Positions 47,401-57,500 of a stretch of DNA of 64,000 bases are shown in pieces. A program made the position numbers and the translations under genes. Numbering within the stretch: position 1 is the first letter of the stretch; every line of letters starts with the position of its first letter. The stretch covers positions 34,072 to 98,071 of the forward strand of contig CAUYUJ010001693.1 of NCBI GenBank assembly GCA_963575745.1, read 5' to 3'. The notes under the pieces are model-generated. The model had not been told where the DNA came from, did not search any database, and saw only the letters and a program-made list of their open reading frames with translations. This DNA comes from Prorocentrum cordatum. Taxonomy: Eukaryota; Sar; Dinophyceae; Prorocentrales; Prorocentraceae.

Positions 47401-48653
47401 GTTGTTGGGATTGGGCTAAGGATGTCTCAGTTGCTGCAAGTATTCGTATGAGGAGATACACAACACACACAGAGGAGGAGGAGGGAGAGACGGTACCAAA
47501 TCGGCGTCAGAGGAAAACTCGGGCGATGGCGGCGGCGGCGACTTCTCAAACATATCATGTATCTCAGATATCCCAGATGTCGAGTGGCTGTCGCCGGCGT
47601 ACACCAGATGATCAGCCTGCCATACCTGAGGAGTCGGACATGTCACGTGAATGGATGATATCTAGGCTGGCCATGTTACATGGAAGGGGGAAGTGGACGG
47701 AACATCGTGACACATGCATTCTAGCATTGCCTGTAAAAGATAGGAAGCAGCTGACGCGCATGAACATAGGCGGCCGCCCCCGTGGACAGACTGCGTGGGA
47801 CTGGTGCTTGTGCGATCTCTTTGGTTGTGAGTGGTACCTCTCATTCGACAGCTCCGCTGGGTCCCGTGAGAAATACTGCAAGCATTTGCTGACTGTGATT
47901 GGTATGCAACACTTGTTCGACTTGTTTGTTCTACCCAGGCCGCCTGGTGTGAGACATGTGAAGGCAGAGGAGGAGGAGGAGAGTGAGATGAATGAGAGGA
48001 TGAGCAAACGTATTGCCGCTAATTTTGAGAATGAAACGGAGTGGAGGTGTGAGAATATTGAGCGTCTTGGGATGGAGATCTTGGGAGATAGTAAGACTGT
48101 TGTAAACTGGATGTGTGGTGAGTGGCAGATTCGCAACAAGCAGTATGTACGACTGGTGGGAACACTACAAAATACGGTATCGATGCTGTCTGGATGGGGA
48201 CTGACCTCACCTGCATCGGGACAGAATCTGTATAAGCATTTCTTTCGTGAGGGTAATGAGCGTGCGGATAAATTGTCGTGGGAGGCCAGAGGTGGCCAAA
48301 CTATTACTCGCTGGTTTGCATATGATAAGTTCCTCAGTACTCGTAAGACTGCTCTCCGTGGTGCATTCGATGGGGGTGTCAGTAATGAAGGATGTGGAGG
48401 TGGGTGGTGGCTTCAGATTGGCGTTGTAGGTAGGGGTTCCAGCGTGCAGGTTGATTTTCCCATCTCCTCCTCCTCCTCCTCCTCCTCCTCTTCCTCCTGC
48501 ACCAGCTCGCACAGCTTCCATTGGCACGATGTGGCCGAGGAGGCGATGAGCTTGCCTCCTGGTAGCACGGTAACCTGCTGTGAACTAGCTGCCTGCGCTG
48601 CCCTGACGAGAGCTGCTGCTAAGGTGGCGTGCGCTCTGCTACGACCTACCTAA
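44475..48653 (+). CDS. LINE C ORF2: APE endonuclease, reverse transcriptase, circularly permuted RNase H (intact)
   Basis: An open frame of 1,392 codons after the ORF1 TAG. Endonuclease: IASWNVRRAG (44,490), LAGLCECQ, FLTDANVEL, EKVLDYVGV and ALSDHACIV. RT: STGKAPGPDNV (about 46,040), motif A NLDILQAFDN (about 46,443), RTGGVEGPMIF (about 46,630), motif C as FWADNLLLYA (46,779-). Near 48,087 GDSKTVVNW, then REGNERADKLS (48,246), then FDGGVSNEGCGGGWW (48,366), then CCELAACAAL (48,570): all RNase H catalytic positions, but the usual N-terminal half comes last. A TCC run (48,462-48,500) codes a serine tract in a loop. No frameshift or internal stop was seen. Translation start is unclear; it may need readthrough or reinitiation. 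Confidence 0.88.
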   Translation, partial: RCHDTIASWNVRRAGAENGHDIINSLRRLDVGLAGLCECQFLSVRDLSMRGYTIFRSTCRKAAVIMSKSWRDSLRATYRGKGFAICSYSSVTVIVAYMPHESINALTEEQYEHDVYEQILFDISQVLRTHRSKFPKQPQDLVFLTDANVELEPDSEVNGFRVTGSGLLEASGIAGESTEIDTGMEEGADDGNPYMTQTKRGARKARPHRLVSGFEIRRASRLQSMRRALLDFCGLWGIRMENTFGQRRVTFKSGTGVEKVLDYVGVSRRLHRQELTVGWMLPSEVGHAWTEHPCSRYERALSDHACIVVRLSCAPSAKRRTQPARKFIHLQPVSQLEFAKNMDDRGSRYRALCQENADPEDRQEMLDTLGPDLIKAAEETPQKDINPRNNVPKKSEIHWAAQASKREALRRGDREEAKRCSKIVRRERRRLEARVQRWRTEMNTRRRRRAKTETLILANGMESQNREEWGDEILGHMKSKVEDPEAREVTLRELQSLRGLCSGSGSSEVFSMSLLLRARAKLSTGKAPGPDNVTVTMLKQLSWASVRRVLVSFQGVYSRRLCCPDSWRQLAATLMPKEMDIQHLTDTRMLCLQSCLMKWYMTCIVMLIEKRIEEHRHYVCLYGFRSGRKTSEITSVAKRLSQHSAVWGKGDSLWLANLDILQAFDNVTPCLAMRCLRALDIPADLIVALIEPMMDNQCVASFEGIEASSAVYWDKSIRTGGVEGPMIFLAVSIVLWRDVIDRWRRETQYGITLENDERMFNGERMTHSFWADNLLLYAKTRTDLELMVRDMSIPLMNAGMTWKPKSLMYIYFGAPPGIPPSPEQDIRVLVPSSDAALGTREVVLPRVQAFEILGATLEETWKDHSDSEAMLQKAQRMFFGEIAYYRCSGIDLAERFTRYQAKVIAALLFNCEGRTPDYSTIAAVHYFEGRCLAIMSGIRKRRTEGWSEFQRRRYKAGRQSFAGLGFRSAVQIWIFRCWDWAKDVSVAASIRMRRYTTHTEEEEGETVPNRRQRKTRAMAAAATSQTYHVSQISQMSSGCRRRTPDDQPAIPEESDMSREWMISRLAMLHGRGKWTEHRDTCILALPVKDRKQLTRMNIGGRPRGQTAWDWCLCDLFGCEWYLSFDSSAGSREKYCKHLLTVIGMQHLFDLFVLPRPPGVRHVKAEEEEESEMNERMSKRIAANFENETEWRCENIERLGMEILGDSKTVVNWMCGEWQIRNKQYVRLVGTLQNTVSMLSGWGLTSPASGQNLYKHFFREGNERADKLSWEARGGQTITRWFAYDKFLSTRKTALRGAFDGGVSNEGCGGGWWLQIGVVGRGSSVQVDFPISSSSSSSSSSSCTSSHSFHWHDVAEEAMSLPPGSTVTCCELAACAALTRAAAKVACALLRPT

Positions 48654-49378
48654 GATGGTGGGGGCTCAGTTGCACTGCTCCGCCGATTCGGATTCGGATT
48701 CTAGTGGCGGACCGCAAACCGCAAAAAAAAAACAAAGGTTGACGGCTTACCGCCGGCGCCCAGTATGAAAACCGAAAAATCGTAATTTTTCGATTTTTAC
48801 CTCGTAGAGCTCTTGGGCATCGATGAGCTAGAGGAATTCCGGCGCGGGGTGGAGCTAGTTGGCCCAGCCGGCCGAGGCGGACAATGTGGCAACTTTTGGG
48901 TAGTTTTGCAAATATTTGAAAGATATTTGACATTTCATTTTGAGAAAGCAGATTTTTCGCACCTGTAGACAACTTTGAGGGCCTCTGCGTCTTAATATGA
49001 GCGCTGAAGGCGCACTTTTACTATCAAAACACTTGGCGCAACCAACTTTCAATCGACATGAAAAAATTGAAGATTCAATTTTTCGAGAAATGCTTCGAGA
49101 AGCTCTCTCCTTCGACTCTTAGCACTCTGACGCGTGAAAAGAGCTCTACGAGGTTCCCGGCGGAGACCAGGTTGACGGTTCACCGCCGGTGCCAGTTTGG
49201 CTCTCGCTTCAGAAGCTTCCTTCACGTGTTCGGAGGAGCGCTGTGTAAGAAGAGAGCTCTATGAGGTGCCCGGCGGTAACTTGGTTGACGGTTTACCGCC
49301 AGTTCCCAGTTCATATGAGAACTTAGGAAATGACGACGATGGTGAGGACGACGCTGGCGATGCTGCTGAGGAAAACTA
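48654..49378 (+). repeat. LINE C 3' region and dispersed GAGCTCTACGAGGT / GGTTGACGGTTTACCGCC repeats
   Basis: GGTTGACGG(C/T)TTACCGCCGG-type motifs lie at about 48,736, 49,172 and 49,285, and GAGCTCTACGAGGT-type motifs at about 49,142 and 49,254. At 49,255-49,310 CCGGCGGTAA and a TTTACCGCC segment form an inverted pair. 48,950-49,060 aligns with 39,840-39,960. Confidence 0.65.
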
Positions 49379-51648
49379 GACGAGACCCTGGGAAAACTAA
49401 ACAGGACCCTCGCAAAACTAAACAAGACCCTGCGACAACTATACAAGACCCTAGGACAACTAAACGAGACCCCAGGAACATTAAACAGGACCCTACCACA
49501 ACTAAATGAGAACCTCGGAAAACTAAAGAGGACCCTACCAAAACCCAACGAGACCGTAGTGAAACTAAACAGGACCCTAGCAATACTAAACGATACTCTA
49601 GGAAAAGTAAACACAACCCTACCACAACCAAACGAGACCTCAGGAACAACTAAACAAGACCCTCGGAAAACCAAGCAAGACCCAAGGATCACTAATCAGG
49701 ACTGTAGCAAAAGTACACGAGACTCTCGGAAAACTAAACAAGACCTACCAGAACTAAACGAGACCTTAGAACAACTAAACAGGACCCTGCCAATACTAAA
49801 CGATACACTAGCACAACTAAACATGACCCTACCAAAACTAAACCAGACCTGAGGAAACTAAACAAGACCCTCGCAAAACTAAACGAGTCCCTAGGACAAC
49901 TAAAGAGGACCCTAGCAAAACTACACGAGACCGTGGGCAACTTAAAAAACCCTCCCAACATTAAACAAGACCCCAGGAAAACTGAACAGGACCCTCGGGA
50001 AACTAAACGAGACCCGCGGAAAACTAGACAAGACCCTACGACAATTAAACGAGACCCCAAACGAAACATGACTCTAGCACATCTAAACGAGATCCTAGGA
50101 CAACTCAGCAAGACCCTAGCAAAACTAAACGAGACCCTAGGACAACTAAGGACCTTGCCAAACTAAACGAGACCCTCGGAACACTAAACTGGACCCTGCC
50201 AAAACTAAACGAGACCCTAGGAACACCCTTGCAAAACTCAACGAGACCCTAGAACAAGTAAACATGTCCCTACCAATACTAAACGAGACCCTCGGGCAAC
50301 TAAACGAGACCTTAGAAACAACTAAACAAGACCCTCGCAAAACTGAACGGGACCTAGGGCAACTAAACAGGACCCTAGCAAAACTAAACGAGACCCTGGG
50401 ACAACTAAAAAAGACCTTCCCAAAATTAAACGAGACCCCTGGAACATTGAACAGGACCCTCGGGAAACTAAACGAGACCCTAGGACAACTAGACAAGACC
50501 CTATGACAATTAAACGAGAGCCCAAACGAAACATGACCCTACCACGTCTAAACGAGATCCTAGGACAACTAAGCAAGACCCTAGCAAACTAAACGAGACT
50601 CTAGGACAACTAAACAGGATCCCCCCAAAGTAAACAAGACCCTAGGACAACTAAACAAGACCTTAGGACAACTAAACAAGCTCCTCGCAAAACTAAACGA
50701 GACCCTAGTGCAACTAAAGAGGAGTCTAGCAAAACTAAACGAGACCTGGGACACATAAAAAACACCTTCCGAAGATTAAGCGAGACCCCTGGAAAATTAA
50801 ACAGGACCCTCGGAAATCTAAACGAGACCCTAGGAAAACTAGACAAGACCCTATGACAATTAAACGAGAGCCCAAACGACACAGCACCCTAGCAGATCTA
50901 AACGAGATCCTAGGACAACTAAGCAAGACCCCCAGCAAAACTAAACGAGACCCTAGGACAACTAAACAGGATCCTGCCAAACTAAACGAGACCCTAGGAC
51001 AACTAAACAGGACCCTACCAAAACTAAACGCGACCCTAGGAACACCCTAGCAAAACGAAACGGGACCCTAGGAAAAGTAAACATGCCCCTACCAAAACTA
51101 AACGAGACCCTAGGACAACTAAACAGGAACCTAGGACAACTAAACGAGACCCTAGGACAACTAAACATGACCCTTCCAAAACTAAACGAGACCTAGGAAA
51201 ACTAATCAGGACCCTAGCAAAGCTACAGAAGACCCTAGGAAAATAAGCAGGACCCTGCCAAAACCAAACGAGACCATGTGTAAACTAAACAGAACGCTCA
51301 GAACCCTACTAAAACTAAACGGGACCCTAGGAAATCTAAACAGAACCCTGCCAAAACTAAACGAGACCCTAGGACAACTATACAGTGACCCTGGCACAAG
51401 TAAGCGAGACCCTAGGACAACTAAACAGTACCCAGCCACAACTCAACGAGACCCAAGGACAACTAAGCAGGACCCTGCCAAAACTAAACGAGACCCTAGG
51501 ACAACTAAACAGGACCCTGCCGAAACTGAACGAGACCCTAGGACAACTAAACAGGACCCCAGCAAAACTAAACGAGACCCTAGGACAACGAAGCAGGACC
51601 TTACCAAAACTAAACAAGACCCTCGGACAACTAAACAATACGCTGGAC
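49379..51648 (+). repeat. 21-bp tandem repeat array, about 2.3 kb
   Basis: Basic unit AACTAAACGAGACCCTAGGAC, alternating with AACTAAACAGGACCCTGCCAA to give 42-base dimers. More than 100 units with many substitutions. The period is a multiple of three, so short ORFs of heptads such as LNETLGQLNRTLPK appear, all broken by stops. Confidence 0.93.
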
Positions 51649-52070
51649 TGGAGACGGCGGCTCTGCACCAGGCGCACGGAGGCAGACTGCACCTCCGGGG
51701 CGGAGACCGCGGGATGAGGCGCGTCGAGCGACGCTGCACATTCGAATTCACAGCGCAGCCGTCGCGCAGCGCGCCTGCGCCGCGCGCGCGCGGTGGCGCC
51801 AGAAGATCGAACACAACCAGAACGACGCGTACCGCTGCTGCTTCCACTACTTGAACAAGTGAATCTACATCGACGGGCACGATTGTGACTGCAATTGGCT
51901 TGACCAGAACAGTACGCGCACGATTGGGTGGTTCGATCGGCGCGGCAACCGTCGCTGGGATAACAAGTATTTCAATTTCCAGTGGCGCACAGAGGGCGCC
52001 AGTGATATTATCACTATGAAGAGTTCTCTGTTTTATTGTCGCATGGATGACGCTGGTTCCTTTTTTTTTT
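51649..52070 (+). pseudogene. Possible coding remnant, unrecognised
   Basis: From 51,803 the plus strand reads KIEHNQNDAYRCCFHYLNK, a TGA at 51,860-51,862, then about 65 more residues in the same frame (IYIDGHDCDCNWLDQ start) of ordinary globular composition rich in Trp and Cys. It looks like a protein fragment with one nonsense change or an exon end. No family was recognised. Confidence 0.3.
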
Positions 52071-52130
52071 TTTCATAATATATATATATATAAACGAGTT
52101 ATATATGCATATATATATACACACAAACGA
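52060..52130 (+). repeat. T run and (AT)n microsatellite
   Basis: A T run at 52,062-52,074 followed by TATATA stretches. Confidence 0.8.
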
Positions 52131-52840
52131 TATGATACAGTGTGCTGGTGGGGATTTCCTGTGCATTGCATCTTCTTTTGCTCATTCTACATGTTCATGG
52201 ACATGGCGTCAATTACTACGATTTGGCACTTAGGGCATGGACGCGCCCAGGCAGGTCGCCCGCCAACAATCTTATTGAATCTGGAACGACACATTTTACT
52301 TCCATGCGGGGTCGCAAGCACAGAGTACGACACAAACAAAGTAAAATGCCCATGCCATGTGCGATGTAATATTCGCCGCATTGTACGCTGTCTGGATGAC
52401 CGGGTATTGTTATGTTGAAGGCCTTCGCATCGCACGGTTTGCGTTGCATAGATGATCAGCTGTTATCGCACCTTCGATTTGAATATCGATCCAAATTCGA
52501 GCCTGGAGAGCCCTGAGATGAGCACATATCTGGGCTTGGAGCGCCCCGTGAGTGATTTTTTTTGGCTTTGATCGAGTTGTCGTCACCATTCGGATCCATC
52601 GTACTTCGATTTGCAGTCGTTTGCGCTCCTGTCTCACTGCGCCGGTGGAAACATCTGCATTCTCCTATGCAGCATTGCTTGTCTACTTGCTCTTCGATTT
52701 CTTGCTCTCCCAGCTTCGTTACCCGTGGTGACGGGGAGTCGCCCGGGAGTGCCGAAGCGTTTTTGGGGGGCGCGCCCTTGGCCCGATAAAGGCGGGTAGA
52801 CACCCCTAAGCACCCTGCGTCTGCCGGATCTCCTCCCGCT
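52131..52840. other. No gene seen
   Basis: Short frames only. The composition is less GC-rich than the neighbouring blocks; no repeat or RNA gene was recognised. Confidence 0.4.
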
Positions 52841-52993
52841 TCGGGCCCACTCCTCCTCCTCCTCCTCCTCCTCCTCCTCCTCCTCCTCCTCTTCCTCCTC
52901 CTCCTCCTCCTCCTCCTCCTCCTCCTCCCCCCTCCCCCTCCTCCTCCTCCTCCTCCTCCTCCTCCTCCTCCTCCTCCTCCTCCTCCTCCTCGA
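52841..52993 (+). repeat. (CTC)n trinucleotide tract
   Basis: About 150 bases of nearly pure CTC/CCT triplets with one CCCCCTCCCC interruption; gives poly-Glu/Arg frames on minus, not taken as genes. Confidence 0.92.
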
Positions 52994-53799
52994 CGTCTTT
53001 TGGCCTCCCCTCGGGGCCTCGTGGGCCTCCCCCTCCCCTCGCCGCCCCAGCAGCTCTGGAGGCCACGCCGCAGCGACCAGGGCGGCCCGTTCGTGGTCTC
53101 TGGCGACCCCTGGGGTGGCCGTGCCGTGGGGCGTGCTCTTCTCACCTCCCGGGGCCCTGTGTTGCACGCGCGAAACGGGTACTGAAAGACTGGGTACAAT
53201 GCCCAACAGCGGATCTTGTTCATTTTGGACAGGGCTCGCTGTCCACGCCGCCGCGGCCTGTGTCCATTCGAGACAGGAGGCCGCCTGCCCAACAGCCGCC
53301 GCTGTCGGTTTGGGACAACATTTGCCGTTGGGCATTGCACCCATTTTTTCGGTGCCCATTTCGGGCGTCCAAACCTGTGCCCCGAGCCCCCTCGCCTCGG
53401 AACTGGCCACTCACGCAGGCGAAGTCGCGTCTTTCCTTTGCGCTGCAGGCTTCCTGTTGTCGGAGATTCCTGTCTCAAGCCGTGCTGGCATCGCTGCCAT
53501 GGGCTCGTAGTCCTCTCCAGGTCCACGGCTGTCGCGTTCCAGAAGAACTCTTGTCAGTTTGTTCAGAGCCGTGACGTTTGGGTCTTGCCGTTGCCAACAT
53601 CACAATGCATCTGACGACATCGCATCATCGTCGTCGGACTTCTCGAGGATTGGAGCATTGCTTATTTCGTTTTGTCTCACGAGCGACCCACAGGCCTCCA
53701 AGATCGGTCTCAAAGGGCCCTCCGAGGGTCCCCAGCTGGCTCCAGGAGGCCAGGAGTTCCCCGGGACTCCCGAGGAGGCGCCACGAGAGCTCTACGTTT
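52994..53799. other. No gene seen
   Basis: GC-rich. Contains echoing phrases around GCCCAACAGC and GGGCATTGCACCC but no convincing frame. Confidence 0.35.
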
Positions 53800-53956
53800 A
53801 AGTCGGGCCTGTCCTTCTACAGGGGAAATATCCCCAAAATGCACAACAAATAGTCCAGGGACGATTTGTTGACTACTTTTGAGCTTTTTGGGAGCATTTT
53901 CTGAGTACTTCCAATTTTTCGCTCAAAAGCCCCCTGTAGGGGGACAAGCCCGACTT
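53800..53956. mobile_element. MITE-like 157-bp element with 26-bp terminal inverted repeats
   Basis: 53,800-53,825 is complementary to 53,931-53,956 at 23 of 26 positions (AAGTCGGGC start). CTCTACG occurs on both sides (53,790-53,796 and 53,959-53,965), two to three bases outside the termini. It has no coding capacity. Confidence 0.65.
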
Positions 53957-54358
53957 CACTCTACGTGTGTCTCAAGAGTTCCAAGAAGGCCCTCCGCAGC
54001 CAATTTGATTCGAGTCGTTGGCATTCCGTTTTGCCCGCGCACGCGCACGCAAATACCGGACTTGCATAACGTCCTCTCGGCCAGGTCGCTGGGATGCCGG
54101 CCGCTGGGAAGGCACAGTGGACCACGTATGCGGTGGCGCTGCTCGTCCAGGGCGTCCCCAGCGTGACCGCCTTGGTGGTGCAGGTGTCGCCAGGAAGAAA
54201 TCGGGCGTTGAGGGAAACAGGTCCGCGCGTTTTGCGCTTCCCTTGACCCCCCCGGCACTCTTTGGAGCCTCGGGGCGATCAGACAGCGACTCGGGACCAG
54301 ACGCGGATCCTGGGGCCCCTGGGTCCTGGGCCCGTTTCCTTCGGGACCCGCTTCTCCC
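53957..54358. other. Upstream region of the 54,359 gene, no gene seen
   Basis: Should contain the promoter or 5' exon with a signal peptide if that protein is secreted; neither could be recognised. Confidence 0.3.
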
Positions 54359-56380
54359 ATGCAAGAGGTTGGCGATGGCGCCCACCGCGACATCTCCCAA
54401 CGCAGCGCCTCGCGCACGACTGCCCAGGCGCAGGTTGCGCCGCTCGACGGCGTCCTCGTGGACATCGGCGCTACGGAGTGCCCTGCCGGGTACAGGGTCA
54501 TGACCGAGACCGAGTGCTCCTATGGCGTTCACGTCAATGGGGCGGATATCACGACTTACAGCCACAGCGGTTGCTATCATGACAATGGTGGTTGGCCGGC
54601 GCAGGGCTGCTTTCTGAACGGCGCGAGTTCTATTACAGCAACGGCTGGCGTGTTGTACTACAGCACCTGCACTGAATACAGCGCTTTGTCCAAGAACGGC
54701 AACTATGGCATCTGTACGGCTGTCCAGGAACTCTTGATCACGGTGCGGCCGTCCCAATGGCTGAGTTTGTTGGAAGTCACGGCGTACGATGCGGCTGGCA
54801 ACACGGTCGCAGCCCTTGGGGCGTCGATGTCTTCTACCAAGTATTGGTATCGTCCCGCTTCCCATTGTATCGATGGAAATCTCGGAACGTGGTGCCATTC
54901 TGACCTGGGTGGATCGTTGAAGATCACGTACCCGACGACCACTATTTCGCGCGTTGTCGTTGATAACTTTATGACTTATCCGTACAGAATCCAGGGAGCT
55001 TCACTTAATTTGTCCCTTGGCGGGCAGACGTTGTGGTCAGAGCAATTCTCTGGGATACACGCGTCGTATGAGTTCGTGGAGCCAACGCCCAGCCCGACGC
55101 CTTTCCCGACGCCTTTCCCGACGCCCTACCCGACGACCTACCCGACAGCCTTCCCGACGCCCTACCCGACAGCCTTTCCAACGCCTGACCCGACGTTGAG
55201 CCCGACTCCAGACCCGACGCCTTGCCCGACGGCTTTCCCGACGCCTTTCCCGACGCCATACCCGACGCCATACCCGACGTTTTTCCCGACGCTTTTCCCC
55301 ACGGCTTTCCCGACGCCTTACCCGACGCTGTACCCGACGCTTTACCCGACGTTTTACCCGACGCCTTTCCCGACAGCTTTCCCGACGGCGAGTCCCACGA
55401 CCAGCCCCACGCCCAGCCCCACAGCGAGCCCCACGCCCAGCCCCACGGCCAGCCCGACGCCATATCCGACGGCCTTCCCAACAGCGTTTCCGACGCCTTA
55501 CCCGACGGCCTTCCCGACAGCCTTCCCGACACCGTACCCGACAGCCTTCCCGACGGCCGACCCGACGCCCAGCCCAACGGCCTTCCCGACGCCGTATCCA
55601 ACGGCCTTCCCGACGCCATACCCGACGGCCTTCCCGACGCCGTACCCTACGGCCTTCCCGACGCCATACCCGACGGCCTTCCCGACGCCGTATCCTACGG
55701 CCTTCCCGACTTTGTACCCGACGGCCGATCCGACGCCACACCCGACGGCCTTCCCGACGCTGTATCCGACGGCCTTCCCGACGGCCTTTCCGACGGCCGA
55801 ACCGACGCCCGACCCGACGGCCGACCCGACGTCTTACCCGACGGCCTTCCCGACGCCATACCCGACGGCCTTCCCGACGCCGTTCCCGACGCCGTACCCA
55901 ACTTCCTTCCCGACAGCCGACCCGACGCCGTACCCGACGGCCTTCCCGACGCCGTATCCAACGGCCTTCCCGACGCCATACCCGACGGCCTTCCCGACGC
56001 CGTACCCTACGGCCTTCCCGACTTTGTACCCGACGGCCGATCCGACGCCACACCCGACGGCCTTCCCGACGCTGTATCCGACGGCCTTCCCGACGCCGTA
56101 TCCGACGGCCTTCCCGACAGCTTTCCCGACGCCGTACCCGACGGCCGACCCGACGCCCGACCCGACGCCCGGCCCGACGGTGGACCCGACGTTTTACCCG
56201 ACGTCGTTCCCGACGCCATACCCGACGGCCTTCCCGACGCGGCGGTGCGTCTTCGTGGCACGTCCCTTGGCACGTCGCCTGGCGCATCCCTTGGGACGTT
56301 CCGCGGCGCGTCTTCCTGGCATGTTCCCCTGTCACTTAGCTCTGTGGCAGCTACTATGTGCTGAGGCAGCTCGAGCTTAA
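54359..56380 (+). CDS. Putative secreted protein: Cys-rich domain, discoidin-like domain, Pro-Thr repeat
   Basis: 673 residues. Residues about 40-120 hold a Cys-rich segment ([29 protein letters not shown]) of a kind frequent in dinoflagellate extracellular proteins. Residues about 128-225 resemble an F5/8-type discoidin fold: [44 protein letters not shown]. From about 243 to 626 runs an 8-residue repeat of YPTAFPTP type, a probable O-glycosylated stalk. Likely a cell-surface or wall carbohydrate-binding protein. No signal peptide is visible, so a 5' exon may be missing. The last 45 residues lie in duplicated non-repeat DNA and may not be genuine. The only good host-gene candidate here. Confidence 0.6.
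   Translation: MQEVGDGAHRDISQRSASRTTAQAQVAPLDGVLVDIGATECPAGYRVMTETECSYGVHVNGADITTYSHSGCYHDNGGWPAQGCFLNGASSITATAGVLYYSTCTEYSALSKNGNYGICTAVQELLITVRPSQWLSLLEVTAYDAAGNTVAALGASMSSTKYWYRPASHCIDGNLGTWCHSDLGGSLKITYPTTTISRVVVDNFMTYPYRIQGASLNLSLGGQTLWSEQFSGIHASYEFVEPTPSPTPFPTPFPTPYPTTYPTAFPTPYPTAFPTPDPTLSPTPDPTPCPTAFPTPFPTPYPTPYPTFFPTLFPTAFPTPYPTLYPTLYPTFYPTPFPTAFPTASPTTSPTPSPTASPTPSPTASPTPYPTAFPTAFPTPYPTAFPTAFPTPYPTAFPTADPTPSPTAFPTPYPTAFPTPYPTAFPTPYPTAFPTPYPTAFPTPYPTAFPTLYPTADPTPHPTAFPTLYPTAFPTAFPTAEPTPDPTADPTSYPTAFPTPYPTAFPTPFPTPYPTSFPTADPTPYPTAFPTPYPTAFPTPYPTAFPTPYPTAFPTLYPTADPTPHPTAFPTLYPTAFPTPYPTAFPTAFPTPYPTADPTPDPTPGPTVDPTFYPTSFPTPYPTAFPTRRCVFVARPLARRLAHPLGRSAARLPGMFPCHLALWQLLCAEAARA
55080..56240 (+). 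repeat. 24-bp coding minisatellite (Pro-Thr repeat)
   Basis: TACCCGACGGCCTTCCCGAC-type units repeat for about 1.16 kb with 12- and 24-base sub-periods. A longer block near 55,570-55,790 recurs near 55,935-56,090, showing recent internal duplication. Several frames on both strands stay open because the unit is stop-free. Confidence 0.92.
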
Positions 56381-56610
56381 GTTCATATCAGTTCGGTCAG
56401 GACCCCGATGCAAAGGAGGACTCGATCCACAACGCGGCATGGCACATCGCAATTCAGCACGGCGCTGCACAGCACAGCCCTCGGCACGGTACATCAAGAT
56501 CGATCCTTTCAGCATTGCGTTTTGCCCGTCGCCTAATCAGGTGTCTTTGAAACGTTGCTATGCCTTACATTTCTATATTCCTTTCCGCGTTCGTGGGTCG
56601 ATCATGTTCA
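56243..56610 (+). repeat. Segmental duplication, copy 1
   Basis: Matches 56,831-57,215 with an offset of about 588 growing to 604. Landmarks GGCACGTCCCTTGGCACGTC, GATGCAAAGGA and CAGCCCTCGGCACGGTACAT occur in order in both. Copy 1 overlaps the end of the Pro-Thr protein frame. Confidence 0.85.
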
Positions 56611-56830
56611 TAATTTGTTGAGGATGTCTCGAGCGAAACGCTGGTTTTGCAAACTTGGGGGATGTCTCGAGCGGGGGCCTCGTGGGGGGCCAGAATTCAG
56701 AGGATGTCTCAGGCGAAATGTTTGTTTTCACGTCCCGCTCGCAGGAATTCCGGGGATGTCTCGCGCGTGCCACGTCCCGCGCGCAGGAATTTTGAGGATG
56801 TCCCGTAGCGCGTCCCCTTGGCACGTCCTA
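56611..56830 (+). repeat. Diverged GAGGATGTCTCGAGCGAAACG minisatellite fragments
   Basis: Four to five degenerate versions of the minisatellite motif that dominates 57.5-58.3 kb, separating the two duplication copies. Confidence 0.6.
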
Positions 56831-57215
56831 CGGTGCGACCCCATGGCACGTCCCTTGGCACGTCGCCTGGCGCGTCCCTTGGGACGTTTCGCGGCGCGTC
56901 CTCCTGGCATGTCCCCCTGTCAATTAGCTCTGGGGCAGCTACTATGTGTTCAGGCAGCTCGAGCTTCAGATCCAGATCAGTTCGGTCAGGACTCGGATGC
57001 AAAGGAAGACTCGATCCACGATGCTATAGAGCACAACCGCGGCATGGCACATCGCAATTCAGCACGGTGCAGCACAGCACAGCCCTCGGCACGGTACATC
57101 AAGATCGATACAATCAGCATTGCACTTGCCCGTCACCCTATCAGGTGTCTTTGAAAACATTGCCATGCGTTACATTTCTATATTCCTTTCGGGGTTCGTG
57201 GGTCGATCATGATTT
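56831..57215 (+). repeat. Segmental duplication, copy 2
   Basis: Second copy of 56,243-56,610, with a small insertion near 57,020 (GCTATAGAGCACAAC). Confidence 0.85.
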
Positions 57216-57222
57216 TTTCCCG

Positions 57223-57500
57223 GAAAGGGCTCCGGCCCAGGGTTCTCTTTCAGCTGTTTACCCGCAGAACTGACGGCTCTAGGGCAGGCGAAATTATTTG
57301 CGATAAATTACGAGGTCGTTTTGGGCTGGCGAATTTTTGTTTGAGGATGTCTTGAGCGAAACGCTTGTTCGCGGAAAGGGCTTAGGCCCAGGGTTCTCTT
57401 TTAGTTTGTTTATTCCCGGTTTTGACTTGAGGCGAGCCGGCTAATTTCTTTTGCGATAAATATCGAGGTCGAGGTGGGCCGGCGAATTAAATTTTCAGGT
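57223..57500 (+). repeat. Tandem pair of units of about 145 bp
   Basis: GGAAAGGGCT-CGGCCCAGGGTTCTCTTT, GCGATAAAT and CGAGGTCG recur at 57,218-57,340 and 57,370-57,500. Confidence 0.7.

Noticed and set aside
49379-51648. CRISPR-like array
   Set aside because: Continuous tandem units without unique spacers, in a eukaryotic context.
52841-53526. Minus-strand ORFs with poly-Glu/Arg/Gly tracts
   Set aside because: Read through the CTC tract in several frames; no domain outside the tract.
55005-56335. Alternative frames over the Pro-Thr minisatellite (PDGLPDA repeats on plus, SGRPSG and RRVRRREGR on minus)
   Set aside because: All frames are open because the unit is stop-free; only the frame joined to the Cys-rich and discoidin-like domains is supported.
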